Source of the DNA: Gammaproteobacteria bacterium
Lineage (GTDB): Bacteria > Pseudomonadota > Gammaproteobacteria > Chromatiales > Chromatiaceae
Length of the DNA: 5,707 bases
Assembly: GCA_030621975.1 (NCBI GenBank)
Contig: JAUXGQ010000147.1
Coordinates: forward strand, 1 to 5,707
Reading direction: 5' to 3'
Shown here: piece by piece, positions 1 to 5,685 of the stretch
Numbering within the stretch: the first letter of the stretch is position 1
Layout of the letters: each line of letters opens with the position of its first letter
Notes under the pieces: generated by a model
Seen by the model: the letters and a program-made list of their open reading frames with translations, nothing else
The model's database searches: none
Told to the model about the DNA's origin: nothing
Program-made: the position numbers and the translations under genes

Positions 1-678
1 CGGGGGCTTGGCCGGCTGGGTGTTCACACTGGTTACCTCCAGCCCCGTCCGATACATGCCCACGAGTCTCTGTATACCCGTCTTGATGGTGGCGGCAATG
101 GAGCTTCGTCCCTCGGTCATGATGTAGTCAAGATCGTTCTGGCCGATGGTCTCACGAACCACGGTTGCGGTGGCATCCGTGAGGGTCTTTTCCGGGCTCT
201 GATCCTGAAACAGGTAGTCCGCCGCATCCTGGATGCGTGACTGCACGGTGAGTTCGATATCGACGATGTTCTCGTCCCGGGTCAGCATCTGGGCCTTGTG
301 CCGGAACGACGAGATCTGGTCCACGTTGACCTTGACCACGTCTTCGATCGGATAAGGGAAGTGCCAATGCGGACCGGGCCCGGTCACCTCCTGATAGGCC
401 CCGAAGCGCATGACGACGCCTCGTTCGGCCGGCTCGACGATGTAGATACCGGATGCCAGCCACACCAGAAACACGATACCGACAATCAAGCCGATGCCTA
501 CCGACCGGCCCGGCGAGCCGCCGGCTCCGCCTCCGCCCGAAGACTTGCCGCCCCCAAACAGACCGCCCAGCTTCTCCTGCAGCTTGCGTACTACTTCGTC
601 CAGTTCCGGTGGCCCCTGCCCTCCACCTTTGCCACTCCAGGGATCTTTGTTACCGCCACCCGGTTCGTTCCAGGCCAT
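1..678 (-). CDS. hflK: HflK, membrane SPFH-domain regulator of FtsH protease (N-terminal part, cut by window edge)
   Basis: The first 226 codons are present and the frame stays open to the left edge; family members are usually about 380-420 residues, so roughly half is missing. The ATG at 676-678 is preceded by GGAG (685-688) at a 6-nt spacing. Residues 1-58 are a Gly/Pro-rich cytoplasmic tail beginning MAWNEPGGGNKDPW, typical of HflK. Residues about 60-80 form one transmembrane helix (VGIGLIVGIVFLVWLASGIY). An SPFH/band-7 domain follows, with VEPAERGVVMRFG (81-93), GPGPHWHFPYP (100-110) and the DPxDYLF/ExTL-like stretch around 151-166. By family knowledge HflK pairs with HflC in the inner membrane and encloses and modulates the AAA+ protease FtsH. 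hflC is expected directly beyond the left edge (inference). The 228-nt gap upstream has its own promoter candidate. Identity is firm. Confidence 0.96.
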   Translation of the reverse strand, partial: MAWNEPGGGNKDPWSGKGGGQGPPELDEVVRKLQEKLGGLFGGGKSSGGGGAGGSPGRSVGIGLIVGIVFLVWLASGIYIVEPAERGVVMRFGAYQEVTGPGPHWHFPYPIEDVVKVNVDQISSFRHKAQMLTRDENIVDIELTVQSRIQDAADYLFQDQSPEKTLTDATATVVRETIGQNDLDYIMTEGRSSIAATIKTGIQRLVGMYRTGLEVTSVNTQPAKPP

Positions 679-684
679 GAAATA

Positions 685-688
685 CTCC
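685..688 (-). promoter_or_regulatory. Ribosome binding site of hflK
   Basis: GGAG on the minus strand lies 6 nt upstream of the ATG at 676-678 and fixes that codon as the hflK start. Confidence 0.7.
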
Positions 689-723
689 AGTATAAGTCTC
701 TTGTGTTTAGATACTGCCAACCT

Positions 724-751
724 GGGGGGACCGGATTCCGAGGTGCCCCCC
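724..751 (-). promoter_or_regulatory. GC-rich hairpin in the hflK leader
   Basis: On the minus strand six G (746-751) and ACC (742-744) pair with GGT (730-732) and six C (724-729). One base is bulged (745) and the loop is nine bases (733-741). It lies between the candidate hflK promoter and the ribosome binding site. No U-run follows on the minus strand, so it is not an intrinsic terminator. It could shape mRNA stability or translation; the function is unknown. Confidence 0.45.
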
Positions 752-809
752 CATGGGACAGGACCAAGTGTAAAGATGAAAGACAGAATCCATTGGAATC
801 AGTTCGGCG

Positions 810-838
810 ATTCTAGGTGGGTTAAAGGATCGCCGCAA
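810..838 (-). promoter_or_regulatory. Candidate sigma70 promoter for hflK
   Basis: On the minus strand the -35 is TTGCGG (833-838), the spacer is exactly 17 nt and the -10 is TAGAAT (810-815). This predicts a start near 803 and a leader of about 125 nt ahead of hflK. It would give hflK(-hflC) expression separate from read-through out of hflX. It is read from consensus only, but both the hexamers and the spacing are good. Confidence 0.5.
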
Positions 839-906
839 GTGATTATCCCTTTTTTTCTACGCCGACAAGGCATCCGACCAAATTTTCCACAGCAGCGGCG
901 CCGCAA

Positions 907-2190
907 TCACGCAATCAAGCGCCGGGTCAAACCCTGTTCCCTATGCACCAGTCGATCGAATTCGAGTCGGGACAGTTCCACCTCCATTTCCCATCCGCCC
1001 GCGGCTGTCAGCGTTTCCGACAATACCCTGCCGACCTCGAACAGCCGCGCCCGCAGCCGGCCCTCGGAGGGTTCCAACCGGACTACCCGGCGCACCTGCT
1101 CCTGGTGAAAAAAGTCCGCCAGGGACTCACGCAGGAGATCCATACCCGCGCCGGTGCGCGCGGAAACCCAGATGCGTCTGATCGACCCGTCCTCGGACCT
1201 TTCCACTCGCGGTTGCGCGTCGTCGAGCAGATCGATCTTGTTGTAGACCTCTATCTGGGGAATCTCATGAGCACCGATCTGATGCAGTACGTCATTGACC
1301 TCGGCAATATGCGCTTCGCGCCGGGTTCCGGCCGCGTCGATCACGTGTAACAGCAGACTGGCCGAACTGGTCTCCTCCAGGGTAGATCGAAAGGCCGCTA
1401 CCAGTTCATGGGGCAGATGGTTGATAAAACCCACGGTGTCGGCCAGTACGGCAGCACCCCGATCGGGCAATTCCAGCCGCCGCATGGTGGGATCGAGGGT
1501 CGCGAACAACTGGTCTTTCGCATAAACGTCCGCCTGGGTAAGCCGGTTGAACAGGGTGGATTTTCCGGTATTGGTATAACCCACCAGCGAAACCGTGGAG
1601 ATCAGCGCCTTGTCTCGCGCTTTGCGGCCCTGACCCCGTTGCACCGAGACCCGCCCCAGACGCTTTTTCAGCTGCGTGATGCGGTTGCCGATCAGCCGGC
1701 GGTCCGTTTCCAGCTGGGTTTCACCCGGACCTCGCAATCCGATACCGCCTTTCTGGCGCTCGAGGTGGGTCCAGCCGCGAACCAGCCTCGTAAAGAGGTG
1801 TCTGAGCTGCGCCAGTTCCACTTGCAGTTTGCCTTCGAACGAACGCGCGCGCTGGGCGAAGATGTCCAGAATCAGGCCCGTGCGATCCACCACGCGACAT
1901 CGGAATTCCCGCTCCAGATTTCGCTCCTGACTGGGTGTCAGGGTATGGTTGAAGATCACCAGCTCGGCCTCGCCAGCGGAAATCTCGGCCTTTGCCTCTT
2001 CGACCTTGCCTTTGCCTATGAAGAAGCGCGGATCGGGAGTCCTTCGATACCCCCGGATAAGCGCCACCGGCTGAGCGCCCGCGGAGTGAGCCAACATCCG
2101 GAATTCTTCGAGTTCGTTGCTTTCGCCAACGGCACCCTCGTCGACGTGCACCAGCACGGTCCGTTCGCCGCTTCGGGGACGCTCAAACAT
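907..2190 (-). CDS. hflX: GTPase HflX, ribosome-associated
   Basis: The protein is 427 residues from the preferred ATG; E. coli HflX is 426. HflX is a translational GTPase of the Obg-HflX group that binds the 50S subunit and splits stalled or heat-damaged 70S ribosomes. The N-terminal HflX domain has QERNLERE and DRTGLILDIFAQRARSFEGK. The helical linker carries the hallmark GLRGPGETQLETDRR (151-165). The G domain has the G1 P-loop GYTNTGKST (204-212), G3 DTVGF (251-255), G4 NKID (317-320) and G5 SARTGAG (343-349). A short C-terminal domain ends at the TGA at 907-909. Start choice: MFERPRSGERTVLVHVD from 2190 aligns with the E. coli N-terminus, while the frame also extends to an ATG at 2232 and a TTG at 2241. 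None of the three has a good Shine-Dalgarno sequence, so 17 extra residues remain possible. It lies 160 nt after hfq, the usual order. Confidence 0.97.
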   Translation of the reverse strand: MFERPRSGERTVLVHVDEGAVGESNELEEFRMLAHSAGAQPVALIRGYRRTPDPRFFIGKGKVEEAKAEISAGEAELVIFNHTLTPSQERNLEREFRCRVVDRTGLILDIFAQRARSFEGKLQVELAQLRHLFTRLVRGWTHLERQKGGIGLRGPGETQLETDRRLIGNRITQLKKRLGRVSVQRGQGRKARDKALISTVSLVGYTNTGKSTLFNRLTQADVYAKDQLFATLDPTMRRLELPDRGAAVLADTVGFINHLPHELVAAFRSTLEETSSASLLLHVIDAAGTRREAHIAEVNDVLHQIGAHEIPQIEVYNKIDLLDDAQPRVERSEDGSIRRIWVSARTGAGMDLLRESLADFFHQEQVRRVVRLEPSEGRLRARLFEVGRVLSETLTAAGGWEMEVELSRLEFDRLVHREQGLTRRLIA

Positions 2191-2207
2191 GCCAAAGGCC
2201 GCCCGCT

Positions 2208-2228
2208 GTCCGGGGTTCGGCCCCGAAC
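2208..2228 (-). promoter_or_regulatory. Hairpin just upstream of the preferred hflX start
   Basis: On the minus strand GTTCGGGG (2221-2228) pairs with CCCCGGAC (2208-2215), eight pairs including one G-U wobble, around the five-base loop CCGAA. It ends 17 nt before the ATG at 2188-2190. If that ATG is used, this is a leader hairpin near the ribosome footprint; if translation starts at 2232 or 2241, it lies inside the coding region. No U-run follows, so it is not a terminator. Confidence 0.4.
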
Positions 2229-2350
2229 GCATGCCAAACAACGCTAACGACGGTCAAATCCGCACCGTCCCCGCCACTCCCGATCCAAAGCGGCCGAAAC
2301 GCATGGGGACGAGAAAAGAGTGATGTCCCTCGCGCAGATAGCGAGATGGG

Positions 2351-2629
2351 TCAGTAATTTCCAGAAGTTTCCGCCTGGCCGCCCTTTTCCGCCTGGCCGC
2401 CCTTTTCCGGCGGCACCGTAATCTTTACGTTCCGCGCCGGCACGACGGTGGAAATGGCGTGCTTATAAACCATCTGGCTCACTGAATTCTTCAGTAAAAC
2501 AACAAACTGGTCGAAAGACTCGATCTGGCCCTGGAGTTTGATCCCGTTTACCAGAAAAATCGATACGGGTATCCGCTCCTTTCGCAGCGCATTGAGGAAA
2601 GGGTCTTGTAGGCTCTGCCCTTTTGACAT
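2351..2629 (-). CDS. hfq: RNA chaperone Hfq
   Basis: Hfq is a hexameric Sm-like RNA chaperone that pairs small RNAs with mRNAs. The 92-residue protein opens MSKGQSLQDPFLNALRKER, nearly identical to E. coli. Q8 and the Sm2 YKHAIST (55-61) form the proximal U-binding pore. R16, K17 and R19 form the basic rim (E. coli has R-R-E-R). F25, where E. coli has Y25, and the KLQGQIESFDQF segment (31-42) shape the ring and distal A-binding face. The core ends near residue 72. The tail (73-92) holds two copies of EKGGQA and ends TSGNY, without the acidic tip of E. coli Hfq. The ATG at 2627-2629 has a strong AAGGAG 7 nt upstream; the stop is TGA. It lies 156 nt downstream of miaA with candidate promoters in that gap. 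Confidence 0.98.
   Translation of the reverse strand: MSKGQSLQDPFLNALRKERIPVSIFLVNGIKLQGQIESFDQFVVLLKNSVSQMVYKHAISTVVPARNVKITVPPEKGGQAEKGGQAETSGNY
2368..2409. repeat. 18-bp tandem repeat inside the hfq tail
   Basis: An 18-bp unit is repeated perfectly over 42 bp (about 2.3 copies, period 18), the copies starting at 2368, 2386 and 2404. Because 18 is a multiple of 3, it stays in frame and encodes the duplicated six-residue EKGGQA block of Hfq. The exact nucleotide identity suggests a recent slippage duplication. Confidence 0.9.
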
Positions 2630-2636
2630 CTCAGTT

Positions 2637-2642
2637 CTCCTT
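2637..2642 (-). promoter_or_regulatory. Ribosome binding site of hfq
   Basis: AAGGAG on the minus strand lies 7 nt from the hfq ATG, the best Shine-Dalgarno sequence in the window. It sits within ACAACAAGGAGAAC, whose AAC and AAG triplets resemble the A-R-N pattern bound by the Hfq distal face. Autorepression of hfq through its 5' leader is known in E. coli; here it is inference. Confidence 0.75.
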
Positions 2643-2660
2643 GTTGTAATTCGGTAATCT

Positions 2661-2696
2661 GGTGTCTATTGACACCCTTTCCAAAACCAGGGTGCC
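2661..2696 (-). promoter_or_regulatory. Two mutually exclusive hairpins in the hfq leader
   Basis: Three segments are seen on the minus strand. Segment 1, GGCACCCT (2689-2696), pairs with segment 2, AGGGTGTC (2671-2678): eight pairs with one G-U, around a 10-nt loop. The GGTGTC end of segment 2 (2671-2676) can instead pair with segment 3, GACACC (2661-2666): six perfect pairs around the loop AATA. Both cannot form at once, as in an attenuator or switch. No U-run follows the second hairpin, so any control would more likely act on translation or RNA decay. The structure ends 18 nt upstream of the hfq AAGGAG. Confidence 0.45.
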
Positions 2697-2754
2697 GCCT
2701 GAATGACTGTTCTCATCTTAGCAGGATACATCCTTACATTATCGTCCGCTCGGC

Positions 2755-2784
2755 AATATAACTCTAAATTCTAGCATATGCTAA
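2755..2784 (-). promoter_or_regulatory. Candidate hfq promoter region with embedded palindrome
   Basis: The AT-rich miaA-hfq gap holds two overlapping promoter-like signals on the minus strand. One is TTAGCA (2779-2784), 18 nt, then TATATT (2755-2760). The other is an extended -10, TGC-TAGAAT (2768-2776), without a clear -35. A perfect 12-bp palindrome, TAGCATATGCTA (2772-2783), overlaps both and could be an operator. Predicted transcripts start near 2747-2761, giving an hfq leader of about 120-130 nt. E. coli also has dedicated hfq promoters near this place, but inside miaA. Confidence 0.4.
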
Positions 2785-2785
2785 T

Positions 2786-3754
2786 CTAACCAGACCCTAT
2801 TCTGGACAATTTGAGGGTTTTGCCAATGATTTTCAAGGCCTGCCCCCCTGGATCTCCCCCCTCTTCGTCCAGCCAATGCACCTCTTTATCCGCACGCAGC
2901 CAGGTCAACTGACGTTTTGCCAGTTGCCGGGTAGCGATAACGCCCCGATCGATCATCTCCCCCCGACTGTACGCCCCCGCCAGATACCCGAATACCTGGC
3001 GATAACCGACCGCACGCATGGACGGCAGTTGCGGGGACAGGTCATAGCGAACCACCAATGCCTGAACCTCCCGCTCCAACCCCTGCTCCAGCATGCTTAG
3101 AAAACGGCTTTCTATCCGTTGGTGCAAGACCGAGCGCCGGCTCGGCGCCCGGGCGAGCTTCAGCACCGAATACTGGAGCTGTGGGGTGTTGTCGCGGGTC
3201 TGCAGCTGCGATAGCGTCTTGCCGCTCAACTCGAAGACCTCCAGCGCCCGTTGAATGCGCTGGGGATCGTTGGGATGAATGCGGGCGGCGGCCTCCGGAT
3301 CGATCGCCGCCAGGCGTTGGTGCAGGGCGCTCCAGCCGCGGGCTGCGGCCTCCGCCTCCAGCCGGGCACGTACCAGGCGATCCGCCGAGGGCAGTTCCGA
3401 CAGACCATACTGAAGCGCTTTGAAATACATCATGGTGCCACCCACCAGCAGCGGGACATGCCCCGCCTGGACGATCTCAGCCATGGCGGCCAGGGCATCC
3501 TCTCGAAAACGCGCGGCGGAATAGGCTTCGTTGGGATCACAGATGTCGATAAGCCGGTGCGGGGCCCGGGCCAGGATTTCCGCCGTGGGCTTGGCGGTTC
3601 CGATATCCATGCCCCGGTAAACCAGGGCCGAGTCTACGCTGACGATCTCACAGGGCAGTTTTTCGACCAGGGTTACCGCCAGCTCTGTCTTACCGGATGC
3701 AGTCGGCCCCATGAGGAAAATCGCGGGGGGAAAACGGGATTTGGAGTTCTGCAT
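2786..3754 (-). CDS. miaA: tRNA dimethylallyltransferase MiaA
   Basis: MiaA transfers a dimethylallyl group from DMAPP to N6 of A37 in tRNAs that read codons beginning with U; MiaB normally then adds the methylthio group. At 322 residues it is close to the E. coli length (316). The P-loop-like GPTASGKT is at 16-23. DSALVYRGMDIGTAKP (41-56) contains the conserved Asp and the family signature. GGTMMYFKAL (105-114), HPNDPQRIQRALEV (160-173) in the tRNA-binding part, VGYRQ (249-253) and TRQLAKRQLTWLR (275-287) all match the family. The ATG at 3752-3754 gives the usual N-terminus (PPAIFLMGPTASGKT). It starts 13 nt after the mutL stop with no clear Shine-Dalgarno sequence, so translation is probably coupled to mutL. 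It ends in TAG, two bases from a 12-bp palindrome. Identity is firm. Confidence 0.98.
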   Translation of the reverse strand: MQNSKSRFPPAIFLMGPTASGKTELAVTLVEKLPCEIVSVDSALVYRGMDIGTAKPTAEILARAPHRLIDICDPNEAYSAARFREDALAAMAEIVQAGHVPLLVGGTMMYFKALQYGLSELPSADRLVRARLEAEAAARGWSALHQRLAAIDPEAAARIHPNDPQRIQRALEVFELSGKTLSQLQTRDNTPQLQYSVLKLARAPSRRSVLHQRIESRFLSMLEQGLEREVQALVVRYDLSPQLPSMRAVGYRQVFGYLAGAYSRGEMIDRGVIATRQLAKRQLTWLRADKEVHWLDEEGGDPGGQALKIIGKTLKLSRIGSG

Positions 3755-3767
3755 GGCTGGAAAATTA

Positions 3768-5567
3768 TCATCTTCCCCGCAAAAAGAGTTTGTCCAGTTC
3801 CGAGAGGCCGAGCCTCACCCAGGTCGGTCGCCCGTGGTTGCATTGCCCGCTGCGTTCCGTATCCTCCATATCCCGCAGCAGCCCATTCATCTCGTCCGGG
3901 CTCAATCGCCGGTTCGCGCGTACCGAAGCATGGCAGGCCATGGTCCCCAGCACCTCATTGATCGCCTGACCGATACGTTCCGTGCTCCCCAGGACCACCA
4001 GATCGGACAGGAGGTCCCGCAGCAGCTTTTCGGCATCGACCCCCTGGAGAATTGCCGGAACGGCGCGCACCACGAGTTTCTCCGCATCCAGACGCCCGAC
4101 CTCCATGCCCAGCTGCAGAAACAGCTCCCGCTGATCTTCCGCCAGATCCGCCTCCCGGCGGCTGACCGATACGGAAACGGGAAGCAACAGAGGCTGGCTG
4201 ACGATGCCCTTGCCGGCTCTCGCCTGCTTGAACCGCTCGTAGGTAATACGCTCGTGGGCGGCATGCATGTCCACCAGTATCAGTCCATCGGGGACCTGGG
4301 ATAAGATGTAGATGCCGTGCAACTGGGCCAGTGCAAAACCCAAGGGGGGTATGTCCTCCCCGGGGGCCGGATCACCCCGGGGCGAAGGGGGTACCTGGGC
4401 CTGCAAGGCGGCTCGGTAACCACTAGCGCCTTCCCTGATCCCCAAGGGCACGGGTTGCTGACCGTACCCCCCACCACCGATCGCCGCGGCGGAGGTGCCG
4501 GCACCCGACCCGACCGGGGGAGATGGAGACGGTCTGTTGTGCTGATTTCGCGGGGCTTCAGGCTCGCCCGGACGTTCCTCGGCCAAGGTCCGATGCAGGC
4601 CGCGGAACAGGAAGTCATGGACCAGGCGACTCTCGCGGAATCTCACCTCGCGTTTCATGGGATGCACGTTCACATCCACCATTGCCGGATCGAGTTCCAG
4701 ATAGAGCACGTAGGCCGGTTGTCGGCCATGGTAGAGTACGTCCTGGTAGGCTTGGCGCACCGCATGGGCTACCAGTTTATCCCGCACAACCCGACCATTG
4801 ACGAAAAAATACTGCATGTCGGATTGGCTGCGGGAAAACACCGGTCTCGCCACCCATCCGAAAAGCCGGAGGCCGGCCGCCTCGTATTCCAGGTAAAGGG
4901 CGTTTTCCACGAACGCCGGCCCCAGCAGATCCGCGATTCGGCGTTCCTTTGACCGCTGACTGTCCGCGGGCGCCAGCGCCCATATCTCCCGGCGATTGTG
5001 GCGCAGTTTGAACCCCCGATCGAAACGGGCCAGCGCCAACCGCCTGACCACGGCTTCCACATGACTGAATTCGGTCTTTTCGGTGCGCAGGAATTTGCGC
5101 CGGGCCGGGGTGTTATAGAAGAGGTCCCGGACCTCCACGCTGGTTCCGCGCGGGTGTGCGAGGGGTTTCGGCGGCCCCGATTCACCCCCAGGCTCCAGAC
5201 ACCAGCCGTTTTTCGATTCCGCGGTGCGGGATGACAGCCGCAGGCGGGCAACGGAACCGATACTCGGCAAGGCCTCGCCCCGAAAGCCCAGACTCAGGAC
5301 CCTCTCCAAGTCCTCCAGGCTGCTTACCTTACTGGTTGCATGACGCGAAAGCGCCAACGCAAGGTCCTGCTGATGGATCCCAAGCCCGTTGTCCCTCACC
5401 CGGATCAGCCTGACGCCCCCCTGCTCCAGTTCAACCTCAACCTGGGTCGCACTGGCATCGAGACTATTCTCCACCAGTTCCTTGACCACCGAGGCCGGCC
5501 TTTCCACCACTTCACCGGCGGCAATCTGATTTACGAGCTGTGAGGCTAGGGGATGTATGCGATGCAA
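3768..5567 (-). CDS. mutL: DNA mismatch repair protein MutL, nuclease-type
   Basis: MutL is the dimeric GHKL ATPase that links MutS mismatch recognition to strand removal. The protein has 599 residues (E. coli 615). N-terminal ATPase motifs are NQIAAGEVVERPASVVKELVENSLDA with catalytic E30 and Mg-binding N34, then DNGLGI (59-64), RHATSK (75-80) and GFRGEAL (94-100). A Pro/Gly-rich, low-complexity linker spans about 330-410. The C-terminal domain carries all four nuclease motifs: DMHAAHERITYE (433-444, fitting DQHAx2Ex4E with M for Q), ACH (544-546), CNHGRP (576-581) and FLR (595-597). QPLLLP (458-463) matches the beta-clamp motif. E. coli MutL lacks this nuclease site and relies on MutH. The start is TTG (5565-5567): no ATG or GTG is available, the next upstream in-frame stop is near, and RIHPLASQL aligns with the family start. 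It leads the cluster. Confidence 0.97.
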   Translation of the reverse strand: MHRIHPLASQLVNQIAAGEVVERPASVVKELVENSLDASATQVEVELEQGGVRLIRVRDNGLGIHQQDLALALSRHATSKVSSLEDLERVLSLGFRGEALPSIGSVARLRLSSRTAESKNGWCLEPGGESGPPKPLAHPRGTSVEVRDLFYNTPARRKFLRTEKTEFSHVEAVVRRLALARFDRGFKLRHNRREIWALAPADSQRSKERRIADLLGPAFVENALYLEYEAAGLRLFGWVARPVFSRSQSDMQYFFVNGRVVRDKLVAHAVRQAYQDVLYHGRQPAYVLYLELDPAMVDVNVHPMKREVRFRESRLVHDFLFRGLHRTLAEERPGEPEAPRNQHNRPSPSPPVGSGAGTSAAAIGGGGYGQQPVPLGIREGASGYRAALQAQVPPSPRGDPAPGEDIPPLGFALAQLHGIYILSQVPDGLILVDMHAAHERITYERFKQARAGKGIVSQPLLLPVSVSVSRREADLAEDQRELFLQLGMEVGRLDAEKLVVRAVPAILQGVDAEKLLRDLLSDLVVLGSTERIGQAINEVLGTMACHASVRANRRLSPDEMNGLLRDMEDTERSGQCNHGRPTWVRLGLSELDKLFLRGR

Positions 5568-5685
5568 TTTTAGAATCCGGCAAAAACTGACAGGACCCTA
5601 TTGTGCCACCGGTTCACGGGAGAATAAATCGGCTGTGGTGTGCGGGCGGGGTCATCACTGCGTGACGCTCGGGCAACCACCACCC

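Noticed and set aside
707..754. Short minus-strand frame MGGHLGIRSPQVGSI in the hflK leader
   Set aside because: It has no Shine-Dalgarno sequence and its content is set by the G/C hairpin arms; no reason to think it is translated.
850..856. T-run as a plus-strand terminator tail
   Set aside because: No stable GC-rich hairpin precedes it on the plus strand and no plus-strand gene reads into it.
895..904. 10-bp palindrome GCGGCGCCGC after the hflX stop as a terminator
   Set aside because: A self-complementary 10-mer leaves no proper loop and no U-run follows on the minus strand.
298..1108. Overlapping plus-strand open frames over hflK, the gap and the hflX end
   Set aside because: They are antisense to HflK, whose minus-strand frame reads clearly with a transmembrane helix and SPFH motifs; no support for a plus-strand gene.
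1408..2247. Long plus-strand open frame (279 codons) opposite hflX
   Set aside because: It is antisense to a clear HflX with all G motifs; its translation has no recognisable domain and arises from GC-rich codon structure.
3251..3961. Plus-strand open frame (236 codons) across miaA and the mutL end
   Set aside because: It is a shadow of two well-identified genes and shows no family motif or ribosome binding site.
5567..5572. TAAAAT as a mutL -10 box
   Set aside because: It overlaps the TTG start codon, so it could only drive a transcript starting inside mutL, and its -35 match is poor.
5600..5628. TTTATT-N17-CACAAT as a mutL promoter
   Set aside because: Spacing is right, but only 3 of 6 and 4 of 6 consensus bases match; too weak to annotate.
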